Of a DNA stretch of 64,000 nucleotides, positions 25,501 to 36,547 are shown one piece after another. This DNA comes from Pseudomonadota bacterium (GTDB taxonomy: Bacteria; Pseudomonadota; Gammaproteobacteria; Xanthomonadales; Ahniellaceae). The number at the start of each line of letters is the position of its first letter. Position 1 is the first letter of the stretch. Position numbers and translations under genes: made by a program. Under the pieces are notes generated by a model that did no database searches, had not been told where the DNA came from, and saw only the letters and a list, made by a program, of their open reading frames with translations. The stretch covers positions 62,001-126,000 of the forward strand of contig JALHNO010000014.1 in assembly GCA_022843465.1 (NCBI GenBank). The letters run 5' to 3'.

Positions 25501-27982
25501 TCTGGCCGGCGCGCTGTTCCTGCTCGCTCGCCGACAGCTTGAGCAGATCTTCACTCTTGAAGTATTCGACCAGCCCGCCTTCCTGCTCGCCTTGCAGCAA
25601 CTGGCCACCGGCCGTGATCCGCGCCTTGCTGATTCCCGGTGGTATCTCCAGCGGGGTTTCCGGCACGTTTTCGAGGGCCACGCGCATGAAGTCGATCCAG
25701 ATCGGAAGGGCAGTGCGCCAGGCAAATTCACCCGCGCCAAGTGGCGTGAAATCATCGTGACCCATCCACACCGTGGTGACGACGCGATCATTGAAACCGG
25801 AAAACCAGGCGTCCCGATAGCCATTGGTCGTGCCGGTCTTGCCGCCCAGATCCTGGCGTTCCAGTGCCATCGCGGTGCGCCCGGTGCCGCGCAAGACCAC
25901 GTCACGCAACAAGCTGGTGATCAGAAAGGCATTGCGTTCATCGACCTTGCGGGGGGCCAGCAAGGGCCCGCTGGCGGGTTCGGTGCCCGCCGCTGCCGGC
26001 ATGCCGGCCGTGGTCACTGCCGGCATAGCGGTGGGACTGGCGCCGTCAGCGAGCAGGGCGGAAAGATCCTGGGCGGAGGCATCACCGGGGCGCGACTCGG
26101 ATGACAGCCGTTCCGGGCAGCGCCGGCAGGCGCGCTGCGCCTGATGCTGGTACAGCGGCTGACCGCGATCATCATCGATGCGGGCAACCAGGTACGGCGT
26201 GACCTGATAACCGCCATTGGCGAATACGGCATAGCCGCGTGCCAGCGTCAGTGGCGACACCGAACTGCTCCCCAGTGCCATCGACAGATTGGGCGGCAGT
26301 GATTCCTCCGCGAATCCAAAACGCTGGATGTACTCGCGGGCGAAGCGCACACCGATGGCGTCGAGCAGGCGTACCGAAATCAGATTGCGCGAACTGACCA
26401 TGGCTTCACGCAGGCGCATGGGCCCATTGAAGTCCTCATTGTCGTTCTGTGGCTTCCAGACGCCGCCCGGTGCGCTCGGATCGGGAAACGACAGCGGTGC
26501 ATCATTGACGATCGAGGCTGGCGTAAACCCGCGTTCGAATGCAGCCGAGTAGACGAAAGGCTTGAAGCTCGAGCCAGGCTGGCGATTGCTCTGGGTCGCG
26601 CGATTGAACTTGGACAGGGAAAAATTGAATCCGCCGACCAGGGCACGGATGGCGCCGTCCTCGGGATCGAGCGCCGTAAGCGCTGCCTGCGCGGCCGGAA
26701 TCTGACTGAGTTGCCAGCCGCCCTCGTCGGTGCGGACGACCCGGATGACGTCACCCGGTTTCAGTACCTGGTCGACTTTGCTGGGCTTGGCGCCGACGCC
26801 GCTTTCACCGACGCGGGGCCTGGCCCAGGCTACGGCCGCGAGGTCCAGATTGATGTTTTGCCCATCCGCAAGGATGGCGGTGGCCGCTGTCGCACTGGTT
26901 TCGGTGACGAGGGCGGGGATCAGTCCGGCGACCACATTGATCGTGGCCAGGGTCTGCCGTGCCCGCTCCGGGTCGACCGCCAGTTCAGCTTCGACGCGTG
27001 TCTCGGGGCCACGGTAGCCATGGCGCTGATCAAAGCTCATGAGTTGCGCGCGCACCGCCGAATTGGCGGCTTCCTGCAGTCTCGAATCGATCGATGTATA
27101 GGCCTGGTAGCCGTTGTTCAGCGCGTCGGCACCCAGCCGTTCGATCGCCTCCACACGGACCATCTCGGCAACGTAGGGGGCATCCAGTTCGATGGCGGGT
27201 TCATGCGGGTGGGAGTGATCGGGTTCGTTCTGCGCGGCCCGCATGGCCTGCTCGCTGATCCAGCCCAGCTCGAACATCCGTTGCAGGGTGTAGTCGCGAC
27301 GGATCTTGGCACGTTCCGGATTGGCCAGCGGATTGCTGGTCGACGGAAACTTCGGGATCGACGCCAGCATGGCGCTTTCGGCCAGGGTCAGCTGGTCCAG
27401 CGTCTTGCCGTAGTAGAACTCGGCGGCGGCGCCGACGCCGTAGCAGCGGTACCCGAAAAATATCTTGTTGAGGTAGAGGCTGAGGATTTCGTCCTTGCTC
27501 AGATCACGCTCCATCCTCAGCGCAAGAAACATCTCGGAGGCCTTGCGGGACAGGGAGTATTCGTTGCTCAGGAAGAAGTTTCTGGCAACCTGCTGAGTGA
27601 TCGTGCTGCCGCCCGGGACGCGATCACGATCCGTGGTGGTCATCAGCCAGACTGCGCGTCCGATGCCCCGGAAATCGATGCCATGATGGTCCTCGAAGCG
27701 CGCATCTTCGATCGCCATGACCGCCTGGCGCAGCTGCAGCGGGATCTCCTCGATGCGCACCGGGATGCGTTTCGTCTCACCAAATAGTGCGATGAGCTTG
27801 CCGTCGGCGCTGTAGACACGCAGCGGAACCTGCAGTCGGATGTCCCGAATCTGCGACGTGTCCGGCAGACTCGGAGCCAGCAACCAGTACGCTACGGCGA
27901 CGGCCAGCACGCCCAGCAGGCCCGTACCCAGCCCCAGAAAGAGCGTCCAGCGCAAGAGTCTTCGTTTCCAGGATGCAGCCAT
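25469..27982 (-). CDS. mrcA: Penicillin-binding protein 1A
   Basis: A class A PBP that polymerises and cross-links peptidoglycan from the periplasmic face of the inner membrane. The 837-residue protein has one N-terminal membrane anchor (LFLGLGTGLLGVLAVAVAYW). The GT51 domain carries EDARFEDHHGIDFRGI and GGSTITQQVARNFFLS. An OB-like insert and a transpeptidase domain follow, with the nucleophile in PGSSFKPF (near residue 470), SSRNL, and KTGTTNGYRD (near 714). I used the ATG just before AASWKRRLLRW; upstream in-frame codons lack a plausible ribosome site. It is divergent from pilMNOPQ, a conserved arrangement. Confidence 0.95.
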   Translation of the reverse strand: MAASWKRRLLRWTLFLGLGTGLLGVLAVAVAYWLLAPSLPDTSQIRDIRLQVPLRVYSADGKLIALFGETKRIPVRIEEIPLQLRQAVMAIEDARFEDHHGIDFRGIGRAVWLMTTTDRDRVPGGSTITQQVARNFFLSNEYSLSRKASEMFLALRMERDLSKDEILSLYLNKIFFGYRCYGVGAAAEFYYGKTLDQLTLAESAMLASIPKFPSTSNPLANPERAKIRRDYTLQRMFELGWISEQAMRAAQNEPDHSHPHEPAIELDAPYVAEMVRVEAIERLGADALNNGYQAYTSIDSRLQEAANSAVRAQLMSFDQRHGYRGPETRVEAELAVDPERARQTLATINVVAGLIPALVTETSATAATAILADGQNINLDLAAVAWARPRVGESGVGAKPSKVDQVLKPGDVIRVVRTDEGGWQLSQIPAAQAALTALDPEDGAIRALVGGFNFSLSKFNRATQSNRQPGSSFKPFVYSAAFERGFTPASIVNDAPLSFPDPSAPGGVWKPQNDNEDFNGPMRLREAMVSSRNLISVRLLDAIGVRFAREYIQRFGFAEESLPPNLSMALGSSSVSPLTLARGYAVFANGGYQVTPYLVARIDDDRGQPLYQHQAQRACRRCPERLSSESRPGDASAQDLSALLADGASPTAMPAVTTAGMPAAAGTEPASGPLLAPRKVDERNAFLITSLLRDVVLRGTGRTAMALERQDLGGKTGTTNGYRDAWFSGFNDRVVTTVWMGHDDFTPLGAGEFAWRTALPIWIDFMRVALENVPETPLEIPPGISKARITAGGQLLQGEQEGGLVEYFKSEDLLKLSASEQEQRAGQNAEQQALDLF

Positions 27983-28103
27983 CGTGACCGGGCAAGCTGT
28001 TGGGAGCCGTGGAGTATAGGGGCCCGCAAGACCAATTAGGTGGTTTGACCCGGGCCTCGGGTGCCCCCGCAGGGGAGGCGATCCGAGGCAGAAAACGCGG
28101 GTG

Positions 28104-28132
28104 TTGAACTGCACTTAAGTTTGATATTTAAT
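28104..28132 (+). promoter_or_regulatory. Sigma-70 promoter for pilMNOPQ
   Basis: TTGAAC and TTTAAT with a 17-base spacer lie in an AT-rich patch of the 199-base gap between mrcA and pilM, about 50 bases before the pilM GTG. The -10 matches five of six and the -35 four of six consensus bases. It is the best promoter candidate in the gap. Confidence 0.6.
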
Positions 28133-28157
28133 GTGGCAACGCACATATCGCTCGTAA

Positions 28158-29239
<1,082 letters not shown>

Positions 29240-29240
<1 letters not shown>

Positions 29241-29863
29241 TGGCCAAGATCAATCTATTGCCCTGGCGCGCCGAGCGCCGCAAGCAGAGGGAACGCGAGT
29301 TTGGCGCCATCATGGGCGCCGCACTCATCTTGGGCGGCCTGCTCGTGTTCGCCGGCGTCTGGTACATGAACCAGCGCCTGGAGGGGCAGAAGTCGCGCAA
29401 CGATCTGCTCGGTCGCGAGATTGCCGCGCTCGAAATCAAGATCAAGGAGATCGAGGATCTGAAGGAAAAGCGCGACAAGCTGCTGCAGCGCAAGGAAGTG
29501 ATCGAGACCCTGCGGGCCAGCGGATCTGCGACCGTACGAATGCTCGATGACCTGGTGCGGACCATTCCCGACGGTGTGCGCCTTACCAATATCAAGCAGA
29601 ACGGTGAGACCCTGATCCTCGAGGGTCTGGCGCAGTCGCAGGCGCGGATTTCCAGTTACATGCGCAACCTGGAGACGTCGCGCTGGCTCTCCAAGCCGGA
29701 TCTGCAGAAGAGCGAGGCATCCGGCCCGGACAAGACCGCCCGCTACAAGTTCAGCATGATGGTGACGCTGCGCAAGTCCAAGGAAGAGATCGAGGCCGCC
29801 GAAGCCGCAGGATCCAGCCTGGATACCAGCGGAACAACGCCGCCACCGGCAAAGGGAGGCTGA
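29240..29863 (+). CDS. pilN: Type IV pilus assembly protein PilN
   Basis: PilN links cytoplasmic PilM to periplasmic PilO. The 207-residue protein begins MAKINLLPWRAERRKQRE, containing the conserved INLLPWR motif that docks into PilM. One transmembrane helix follows (GAALILGGLLVFAGVWYM), then a coiled coil (LLGREIAALEIKIKEIEDLK) and a ferredoxin-like periplasmic domain. The start overlaps the pilM stop by one base, and the stop is one base before pilO. Length is as expected. Confidence 0.96.
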
Positions 29864-29864
29864 G

Positions 29865-30563
29865 ATGGCTTCGTTCGATCTATCGAAACTTGACCGCAAC
29901 AACTACGGCAGCTGGCCGATGCCGGTCAAGATGGCGGCTGCCTTCCTGCTCCTGGTGGTTGTCCTTGGCGTAGGCTGGTGGTTCATGATCAAGCCGAAGT
30001 CCGAGCAGCTGACCAAGGACGAGGCCAAGGAACAGCAGTTGATGCGTGACTTCGTCGAGAAGCAGGGGCGCGTCGTCAATCTCGAGGAATACAAACAGCA
30101 ACTGGCCGACGTCGAAGACCTGCTCAAGCAGATGGTGCGCCAGTTGCCCACCAAGACCGAGATGCCGGATCTGCTGGTCGACGTCTCGCAGACTGCGCTT
30201 TCCGCGGGTATCGACAACGATCTTTTTGAACCAGGTCCGGAAGTCCCGCAGCAGTTCTACGCAGAACGACCCATCACCCTGCGCATGATCGGTACCTATC
30301 ACCAGTTTGGTGCTTTTGTCGGCGGAGTGGCGGCCTTGCCACGCGTCGTCATCCTGACCATGCATGATGTTTCGCTCAAACCGGTCGCCGGGGCTGCCGG
30401 CAAGGGCAAGTCGGCGGTGCCGACTGGACAGCTGGTCCTCGAGGGCACGGTCAAGACCTATCGCGCCCTGGACGAAGAAGAAATTGCTGCCGAAGCGGCT
30501 GCAGCAGCGCCGGCACCATCGGGCCAGGGTCCGGCGGCTGCCAAGCCACCTGGCGGCAAATGA
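29865..30563 (+). CDS. pilO: Type IV pilus assembly protein PilO
   Basis: PilO pairs with PilN in the periplasm to form the alignment complex. The 232-residue protein has the family N-terminus DRNNYGSWPMPVKMAAA, one membrane helix (FLLLVVVLGVGWWFMI) and a coiled coil. The periplasmic core follows (LLKQMVRQLPTKTEMPDLL, then PITLRMIGTYHQFGAFVGG). The C-terminal about 30 residues are Ala/Pro-rich and probably unstructured. It is tightly packed between pilN and pilP. Confidence 0.95.
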   Translation: MASFDLSKLDRNNYGSWPMPVKMAAAFLLLVVVLGVGWWFMIKPKSEQLTKDEAKEQQLMRDFVEKQGRVVNLEEYKQQLADVEDLLKQMVRQLPTKTEMPDLLVDVSQTALSAGIDNDLFEPGPEVPQQFYAERPITLRMIGTYHQFGAFVGGVAALPRVVILTMHDVSLKPVAGAAGKGKSAVPTGQLVLEGTVKTYRALDEEEIAAEAAAAAPAPSGQGPAAAKPPGGK

Positions 30564-30576
30564 GGAGCGAGCGACG

Positions 30577-31110
30577 ATGAATTCATACTCGGCAAAGTCG
30601 AATCGCCTGATCTGGCGCTCAGCTGTAGTGCTGACGGTCGTATTTGCGAGTGCCTGCGTCAAGGGCACGCGCGATCTGGAGCAGGAAGTGGCACGCGTCA
30701 AGGCGCAGAAGGGCGCGCCGGTAGATCCGCTTCCGGCCATGAAGGACTACGAGCCATACCCCTACACCGCGTACAGCATGCGCGACCCGTTCGCACCTTT
30801 CGCCGGCGATGACGGCAGCAATGCCGAGGGCCTGTCGCCCGAGCCGGATCGAGTGAAGGACGCACTCGAGGCATTTCCGCTGGACGCGCTCGACATGGTG
30901 GGCACCATGGGCACGGATGAAAGCATGGTGGCGCTGATAAAGGACCCCGATGGTGTGGTGCACCGGGTGAACGTCGACAACTACATGGGGCAGAGCGAAG
31001 GCAGGATCACGGCGATCTACGAAGACCGCATCGATCTGGTTGAGCTGATCCCGAACGGCACCGGCGGATGGATGGAGCGTCCGGCCTCCATTGCCCTGGA
31101 CGAAGGTTAA
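30577..31110 (+). CDS. pilP: Type IV pilus lipoprotein PilP
   Basis: PilP is an inner-membrane lipoprotein whose C-terminal domain contacts the N0 region of PilQ. The 177-residue precursor has a signal peptide with lipobox ASAC near residue 26, a flexible region (YEPYPYTAYSMRDPFAPF), and the HR domain with LDMVGTMGTDESMVALIKD. The ATG follows GAGGAGCGAGCG. It lies 13 bases after pilO and 17 bases before the called pilQ start. Confidence 0.95.
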   Translation: MNSYSAKSNRLIWRSAVVLTVVFASACVKGTRDLEQEVARVKAQKGAPVDPLPAMKDYEPYPYTAYSMRDPFAPFAGDDGSNAEGLSPEPDRVKDALEAFPLDALDMVGTMGTDESMVALIKDPDGVVHRVNVDNYMGQSEGRITAIYEDRIDLVELIPNGTGGWMERPASIALDEG

Positions 31111-31127
31111 CTCAGAGGGTGGCTTGT

Positions 31128-33407
31128 ATGACTACCAACCAAGTTTCATCCATCGAGATCTGCGCCACGAAAGCGGGATTCATCATGACCAATCGAATTG
31201 CGAAGTTGCTCTCCCTGTTGGTGCTCTCCCTGGGCAGTACGGCGTTGTACGCCGCCAATGCCATCCAGAGCATCGACTACTCGACTGCCCATAACGGCAC
31301 CACCGAGATCGTCCTCACCTTTGATGCGGCACCCGGCACGCCGGCCGCGTTTGCGACGGAATCTCCGCCGCGGATCGCGCTGGATTTCCCGGAGACCCGC
31401 AACGAGCTGAGCGAACGCCGGATCAGTGTCGGCGCGGGTTCCACGGCGGCTGTTTCCGCGGTGGAAGCCGGCGGCAAGACACGCGTTGTGGTGGAGCTCT
31501 ACCGCAGGGCCGCCTACACGACCCGGACCGAGGGCAACAAGTTTTACGTGGCCATCGCGGACGAGAGCCGAGTGGGTGCGCAGTCGATGGCGCCGACCAC
31601 CGGTCAGAGCGCGTTGAGCCATGCCTCGGCAACGGTCACCAATGTCGATTTTCGCCGCGGTCCCAATGGCGAAGGGCGCGTACTGGTGTCCTTCAACAAG
31701 GACAATATCGGTACCGATCTGCGCAAGGAGGGCAACAAGATCGTCGTCGACATCTTTGATGTGACGGTGGCCGAAACGCTGCCAAAGCGGCTTGATGTCA
31801 CCGACTTTGCGACTTCAGTCAATGCGATCGAGACGATCGAACGCGCCGGCGGTGTCCGCATGGAGATCGTCACCACTGGCGCTGTGGATCACATGGCGTA
31901 CCAGACTGGCACCGACTATGTGGTGGAAGTGACCGAGGTCAAGCCGCTGGAAGAAGAGCGCCGCAAGCTGGGTCAGCCCGTCGAGTACGTCGGTACGCCG
32001 CTGACCTTCAACTTCCAGGACATTCCGGTGCGCTCGGTGCTGCAGTTGATCGCCGATGTGTCCGAACTCAATATTGTGGTTGCCGACAGTGTCCAGGGTA
32101 GTGTCACCACCCGTCTGGTGAACGTTCCCTGGGATCAGGCGCTCGATATCGTGCTGCAGGCCAAGGGCCTGGACAAGCGCCGCCAGGGTGGTGTGATCTG
32201 GGTCGCGCCCACCGAGGAAATCGCTGCGCGTGAACAGGCGCTCGAAGACGCCCGCATTGCCATCGAGGACCGCCAGCCCCTGGTGTCCGAATACATTGCC
32301 ATCAATTACGGCAATGCCAAGGACATCGCGGCGCTGCTGACCGACGACGCGAAGAAATCCAAGGGCGGTGGAGCAGCGGCAGCCTCCGCCGGTGGCGCGT
32401 CAAAGGGTGCCGAGCAGTCGGGTGGCTTCCTCTCGCAGCGCGGCAGCGTGACCTTCGATACGCGCACCAATACGCTCTTGATCAACGATATCCGGCCCAA
32501 GATTGACGAGATCAAGGAGCTGATTGCCCTGCTTGACCGGCCGGTCGACCAGGTGCTGATCGAATCGCGGATTGTCATTGCCACCGAATCGTTCGCCCGC
32601 GATCTCGGCGCCCGCTTCGGGGTCAGCGGGGCCTACTCTGATTCCGATGGCAACGTGACCGGCGTTTCCGGTAGCGCCCAGGGTTCGGATCGCATCATCA
32701 ACCAGGCGCTTGCCAATCGCCTGTCGGGTCGCGGCACGGGCTTCCCGATCGGCGTGCCGAGCATCCCTGAGGACGGCCTCGGCGTGCTGGTGCCTTCGCT
32801 CAATGATCGGCTGAATGTCAATCTTCCCGTGACCGGCGCCGCTGGCTCCATCGGCTGGGCGGTGCTCGGTGCCAACTACATTCTGGATCTCGAACTCTCG
32901 GCACTGGAAAGCGAGGGGCGCGGCGAAGTCGTCGCCAATCCGCGCGTGATTACCGCCAACCAGCGCGAGGCGGTGATTCGTCAGGGCAGCGAAGTCGGCT
33001 ACACCACCATCACCGCCACCACCACGGGTAGCACCACCACCGTGGCGTTCAAGCCGATCGTGATGGAGCTCAAGGCGACCCCGACGATCACTCAGGATGA
33101 CCGGATCTTCCTGACCTTGAACGTGAAAAAGGACGAACTGGCCGGATTCGTCTCGGTTGGACTGAGCGACGTGCCCTTGATTGACACACGAGAGCTGAAT
33201 ACTGCTGTCCTGGTCGAGAATGGTCAGACCGTGGTGCTTGGCGGCGTTTACGAATTCAAGAGCCGGGAGGACCTGACCAAGGTGCCCTTCCTGGCCGACA
33301 TCCCCGGTTTGGGCAATCTGTTCAAGAGAAAGTCGCGAAGCAATGAAAAGGCTGAATTGCTGATTTTCGTGACACCGAAGATCCTGCGGCAGAGAGGCAA
33401 GTCATAA
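31128..33407 (+). CDS. pilQ: Type IV pilus secretin PilQ
   Basis: PilQ forms the outer-membrane channel for the pilus. The 759-residue precursor contains a signal sequence (LLSLLVLSLGSTALYAA), two AMIN domains that bind peptidoglycan, and an STN/N0 domain (FNFQDIPVRSVLQLIADV, about 285-355). An N1 domain, a Gly/Ala-rich linker near residue 410, and a secretin core ending in ADIPGLGNLFKR and LLIFVTPKIL follow. The called ATG follows AGAGGG and leaves a long n-region; a second ATG 19 codons later would give a standard signal peptide and may be the real start. Confidence 0.95.
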   Translation: MTTNQVSSIEICATKAGFIMTNRIAKLLSLLVLSLGSTALYAANAIQSIDYSTAHNGTTEIVLTFDAAPGTPAAFATESPPRIALDFPETRNELSERRISVGAGSTAAVSAVEAGGKTRVVVELYRRAAYTTRTEGNKFYVAIADESRVGAQSMAPTTGQSALSHASATVTNVDFRRGPNGEGRVLVSFNKDNIGTDLRKEGNKIVVDIFDVTVAETLPKRLDVTDFATSVNAIETIERAGGVRMEIVTTGAVDHMAYQTGTDYVVEVTEVKPLEEERRKLGQPVEYVGTPLTFNFQDIPVRSVLQLIADVSELNIVVADSVQGSVTTRLVNVPWDQALDIVLQAKGLDKRRQGGVIWVAPTEEIAAREQALEDARIAIEDRQPLVSEYIAINYGNAKDIAALLTDDAKKSKGGGAAAASAGGASKGAEQSGGFLSQRGSVTFDTRTNTLLINDIRPKIDEIKELIALLDRPVDQVLIESRIVIATESFARDLGARFGVSGAYSDSDGNVTGVSGSAQGSDRIINQALANRLSGRGTGFPIGVPSIPEDGLGVLVPSLNDRLNVNLPVTGAAGSIGWAVLGANYILDLELSALESEGRGEVVANPRVITANQREAVIRQGSEVGYTTITATTTGSTTTVAFKPIVMELKATPTITQDDRIFLTLNVKKDELAGFVSVGLSDVPLIDTRELNTAVLVENGQTVVLGGVYEFKSREDLTKVPFLADIPGLGNLFKRKSRSNEKAELLIFVTPKILRQRGKS

Positions 33408-33472
33408 GCACTAACCAGTCGGCTCAGCCGGTTTTGGTCGCGATTTCAGGCAACAGTTTTCGGAGGTTTCCA

Positions 33473-36430
33473 ATGGGTATCAAGTTCAAGATGTCGGCCG
33501 CTGCGATGTTGGCGGCGCTCTTGGTGGGATGTGGTGGCGGTGGCGGTGGTGGCTCGGATGGCGGATTCCAGCCCCCCAGCCTGATCGTCACCATGACGAC
33601 CGGACAGACACAGACGACACCACGTTCGCTGGTGGATGTCATGGTCAGTGCGCGCAATTCCAATGGCGCTCCGTTGCCCAATGGCAGCACGCTTACCGTT
33701 CAGGTGAGTCCGCCCAGCGTGGGCGTGGTCTCCTTCATCTCGGACGGCGGTACGACCGGGTCCCAGGGCGGACCCATCGTGATCGGTGATCGAGTAAACG
33801 CGACGGTTGTCGGCGGTACAGCCAACCTCCGCTTTCACAGCCGCAGCGTGGGTACAGCAGTCCTTACGGTGTCGATGAATGATCCCAATGCGCCAGCAAG
33901 GGTTGTCACCGCAACTGCGAATATCTCGGTGGTTGCCGGTCCGGCCTCGGATCCCCGCCTGCGCATCGTCGCTACCACGGCGACCTTGCCGGCCAACACG
34001 TTCAACGTCGGGCCGTTTCTCGGTTCTCCGTATCTCTCTGAAGCCACGGTTACCTGGCGCCGGCTGAATGGTGAGCTGGTCACCGTATTCCCGCAGGGAC
34101 GCGACAACAACGTAAACGTCAGTGTCAGCCCGGTGCTCAATACCGGTGGCTTCTGCCTGCCGGATGACCCCGCTACCACGGACATCAACGAGTTCCTGCT
34201 GCGCCTTGCGCAGGCACCGGTGCCCACCGTCGCCGGCAAGGCGACCATCTTCTTCCGCTCGCTGGATATTCCGACAACCTCGGTGATGACGGTGACGGCG
34301 CAGGATCCGGATACCGACGAGACGGTCGAAGCCTCCTTTACCTTCAACGTGGTCAATGGTTCTCCGCGTCTGCCCGCCACACTGGTGCCCTCGCGCACCG
34401 GACGCGCGCTGTATATCCAGGGCTCCGGCGGCAATACCGCCGAGCAGGTCACGGTCGAAGTGCTCGATGGTGCCAGCGGTCCGGTGCCAGATCCGATTTC
34501 GGGCTCGTTCGCCTACAACAATGTCCGCGCCGAACTGGTCGGCGGTTCGCTGGGCGGTGATCGCCTGCGCGCAGCCAATGCCCAGGGTGGTACCGAGTCA
34601 GGTCCGGATATCCGCTTCCGCAGCATCAACGGCATCTCGGCATTCACCTACGAGAGTGGCAACCAGACGCGTCTGGCGCAGATCCGGATCAGCGCTGACC
34701 GTGCCGACAACAATGTCGACAACGGCATTTCCGACCCGGTCACGGCAACGCTGACCCTGACAGTCAGTGATGGCCGCCTGTTCGACCTGGATCTGACCTC
34801 ACCGAACTTCCGCGCCCTGCTGGTCAACCCGGTTGCCGACGAGGCCTACCTCAACGTACTGGGCGATCAGGAAGACGATTTCCCGGATTCTGGCGTGCCG
34901 CCCAATCCCGATGGCACCTACAGCCTGACGATCTCTGCGATCGCGACCGATCGTGGTGGCAACCCGGTGGTGCCGGGTACCGAAATCCGCTTCGGCTCGA
35001 TTGATGCGCCGCTTTTGAACAATCAGTTCATCATTGCCGATGACGACGGCGACCCGCAGGAAGGCGGCACCGGCTTCACGGATGTCGATGGGGCATTCAC
35101 CACCCTCGGCGGTGGCGTTGGTCCCGGCGACACCCTGCTGGTCTTCGGCGAAGACCTGATTGGCAACCGTGATCTCGAAAGCGCCCGCACGGTGGCGGCT
35201 GTCAACAGCGCCTCATCACTGCGCGTGGATCGCCGGTTCAACTTCAACGATGACACCGGCACCAGTGTCAACAACGGCCCGGTACTGCCGTATGTGATCG
35301 GCCGTTCGGTTGATGGCAACATCACCGCGGTTGCCTTCACCGACGCCAATGGCGTCGCCCGCACCCGCCTGAACTATCCGGTATCCAAGCTCGGCAAGCT
35401 CGCTGCGGTCTATGCGCAGGGCAATGGCGATCTGGTGGCGGGTACGCCGGAACTGGTGACGGACGTCGAGACACTGCGCTTCCCCGGCGTGTCCGGTGGC
35501 GCACTGGTTGCGTCCCCCTCGAGCATCCCGGGCAACCGCACGGTTGTCGTCGAAGTCTGTCATCGTGATGCCTTGCTGGCTCCGATCGCCGGCACCCTGC
35601 TCAACTTCCAGTTTGTCGAACTCGGTGGTGGTACCGGTCGGGTCAACAGCATCCTGACTTCGGGTACCGTCGATGAACCCACCGGCGCGGATGGTTGCGT
35701 CGACCTCGATGTGAACACTCAGGGCATGGTGTCCACCGGTGGCGAGGCCATGGTGGTGTTCTCCGCAGGCAGCAGCACCGCTGAGGTCGAGATCGTGACC
35801 GGCCAGGCCCTGTTGTCGGCAGCGCCCAATACCTTCACCGGTGATGGCGGACGCCAAGTGCAGTTGACGCTGACGGGTGCTGACGGCGTGCCGATCCAGG
35901 GTGCGATCATCACCGGCACCTGCACGGTCACTGGCACCGGCGGCACCTTGAACGTGACCACGCAGCCGGGACCGACCAACCAGTTCGGCCAGACCATCGC
36001 CATCGTGACGGCAACCGGCTTCAGCCCGATCGGCGGAATGGGGCCGACCGGCACCTGCACGTTCACCACCGCAGGCACGGGTGGTCCGATGGCGACGATC
36101 AACTGGTCCAGTGACGATCGCTGCACACTGTTCAGTCCGCAGGTGCCCGCCGGCTGTCCGGCTGCCAACCTGTTCCTGAGCATCCCGGTTGGTATCGGTA
36201 ACGCTGTCAGCAACCCGTCCGGCCTCAACTGCACAGGCCCGACGGTAGGTGCCTGCTCCGCCGTATTCGCGCCGAATACGCCGGTGTTCATTACCCTGAC
36301 GCCCAACGCAGCCAATCCGACCATCACCTGGGGTGGCGACTGCGCAGGCTTCGGCAATGCCCAGTCCGCCACCATCGTGATGGGCTTGGCGGGAAGCACC
36401 ACCAACTGCTCGGTGACCTTCACGCCCTGA
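33473..36430 (+). CDS. Large Ig-like repeat lipoprotein downstream of pilQ
   Basis: A 985-residue predicted lipoprotein with lipobox LVGC (Cys20) followed by seven glycines and a flexible spacer, so it is exported and lipid-anchored. The rest is beta-rich with recurring invasin/Big-1-like patterns. One example (about residues 490-570) pairs DRGGNPVVPGTEIRFG with FTDVDGAFTTL, the usual pairing of allowed-variation and scheduled-change phrases in such domains. The last about 80 residues contain several cysteines and resemble the bacterial repeat domain of the InlB-B/Flg_new_2 type. It starts after CGGAGG, 65 bases behind pilQ, and ends at a strong terminator, so it probably belongs to the pil transcript. 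Its function is unknown; surface adhesion is an inference. Confidence 0.8.
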   Translation: MGIKFKMSAAAMLAALLVGCGGGGGGGSDGGFQPPSLIVTMTTGQTQTTPRSLVDVMVSARNSNGAPLPNGSTLTVQVSPPSVGVVSFISDGGTTGSQGGPIVIGDRVNATVVGGTANLRFHSRSVGTAVLTVSMNDPNAPARVVTATANISVVAGPASDPRLRIVATTATLPANTFNVGPFLGSPYLSEATVTWRRLNGELVTVFPQGRDNNVNVSVSPVLNTGGFCLPDDPATTDINEFLLRLAQAPVPTVAGKATIFFRSLDIPTTSVMTVTAQDPDTDETVEASFTFNVVNGSPRLPATLVPSRTGRALYIQGSGGNTAEQVTVEVLDGASGPVPDPISGSFAYNNVRAELVGGSLGGDRLRAANAQGGTESGPDIRFRSINGISAFTYESGNQTRLAQIRISADRADNNVDNGISDPVTATLTLTVSDGRLFDLDLTSPNFRALLVNPVADEAYLNVLGDQEDDFPDSGVPPNPDGTYSLTISAIATDRGGNPVVPGTEIRFGSIDAPLLNNQFIIADDDGDPQEGGTGFTDVDGAFTTLGGGVGPGDTLLVFGEDLIGNRDLESARTVAAVNSASSLRVDRRFNFNDDTGTSVNNGPVLPYVIGRSVDGNITAVAFTDANGVARTRLNYPVSKLGKLAAVYAQGNGDLVAGTPELVTDVETLRFPGVSGGALVASPSSIPGNRTVVVEVCHRDALLAPIAGTLLNFQFVELGGGTGRVNSILTSGTVDEPTGADGCVDLDVNTQGMVSTGGEAMVVFSAGSSTAEVEIVTGQALLSAAPNTFTGDGGRQVQLTLTGADGVPIQGAIITGTCTVTGTGGTLNVTTQPGPTNQFGQTIAIVTATGFSPIGGMGPTGTCTFTTAGTGGPMATINWSSDDRCTLFSPQVPAGCPAANLFLSIPVGIGNAVSNPSGLNCTGPTVGACSAVFAPNTPVFITLTPNAANPTITWGGDCAGFGNAQSATIVMGLAGSTTNCSVTFTP

Positions 36431-36455
36431 GCAGGCCCGCTGTCAGGCAAGTAAA

Positions 36456-36484
36456 CGAGGGGGCCTGCGGGCCCCCTTCGTTTT
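36456..36484 (+). terminator. Rho-independent terminator closing the pil region
   Basis: GGGGGCC pairs with a GGCCCCC-type arm around a TGC-containing loop and is followed by TTCGTTTT. It lies about 28 bases after the lipoprotein stop and separates the pil region from the EAL gene. Confidence 0.85.
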
Positions 36485-36547
36485 CGGTGAACGTCAGGCT
36501 GGACGCTGTTAGCATCGGAACCTGAAGACGGCGACCGGTGGGCGACG

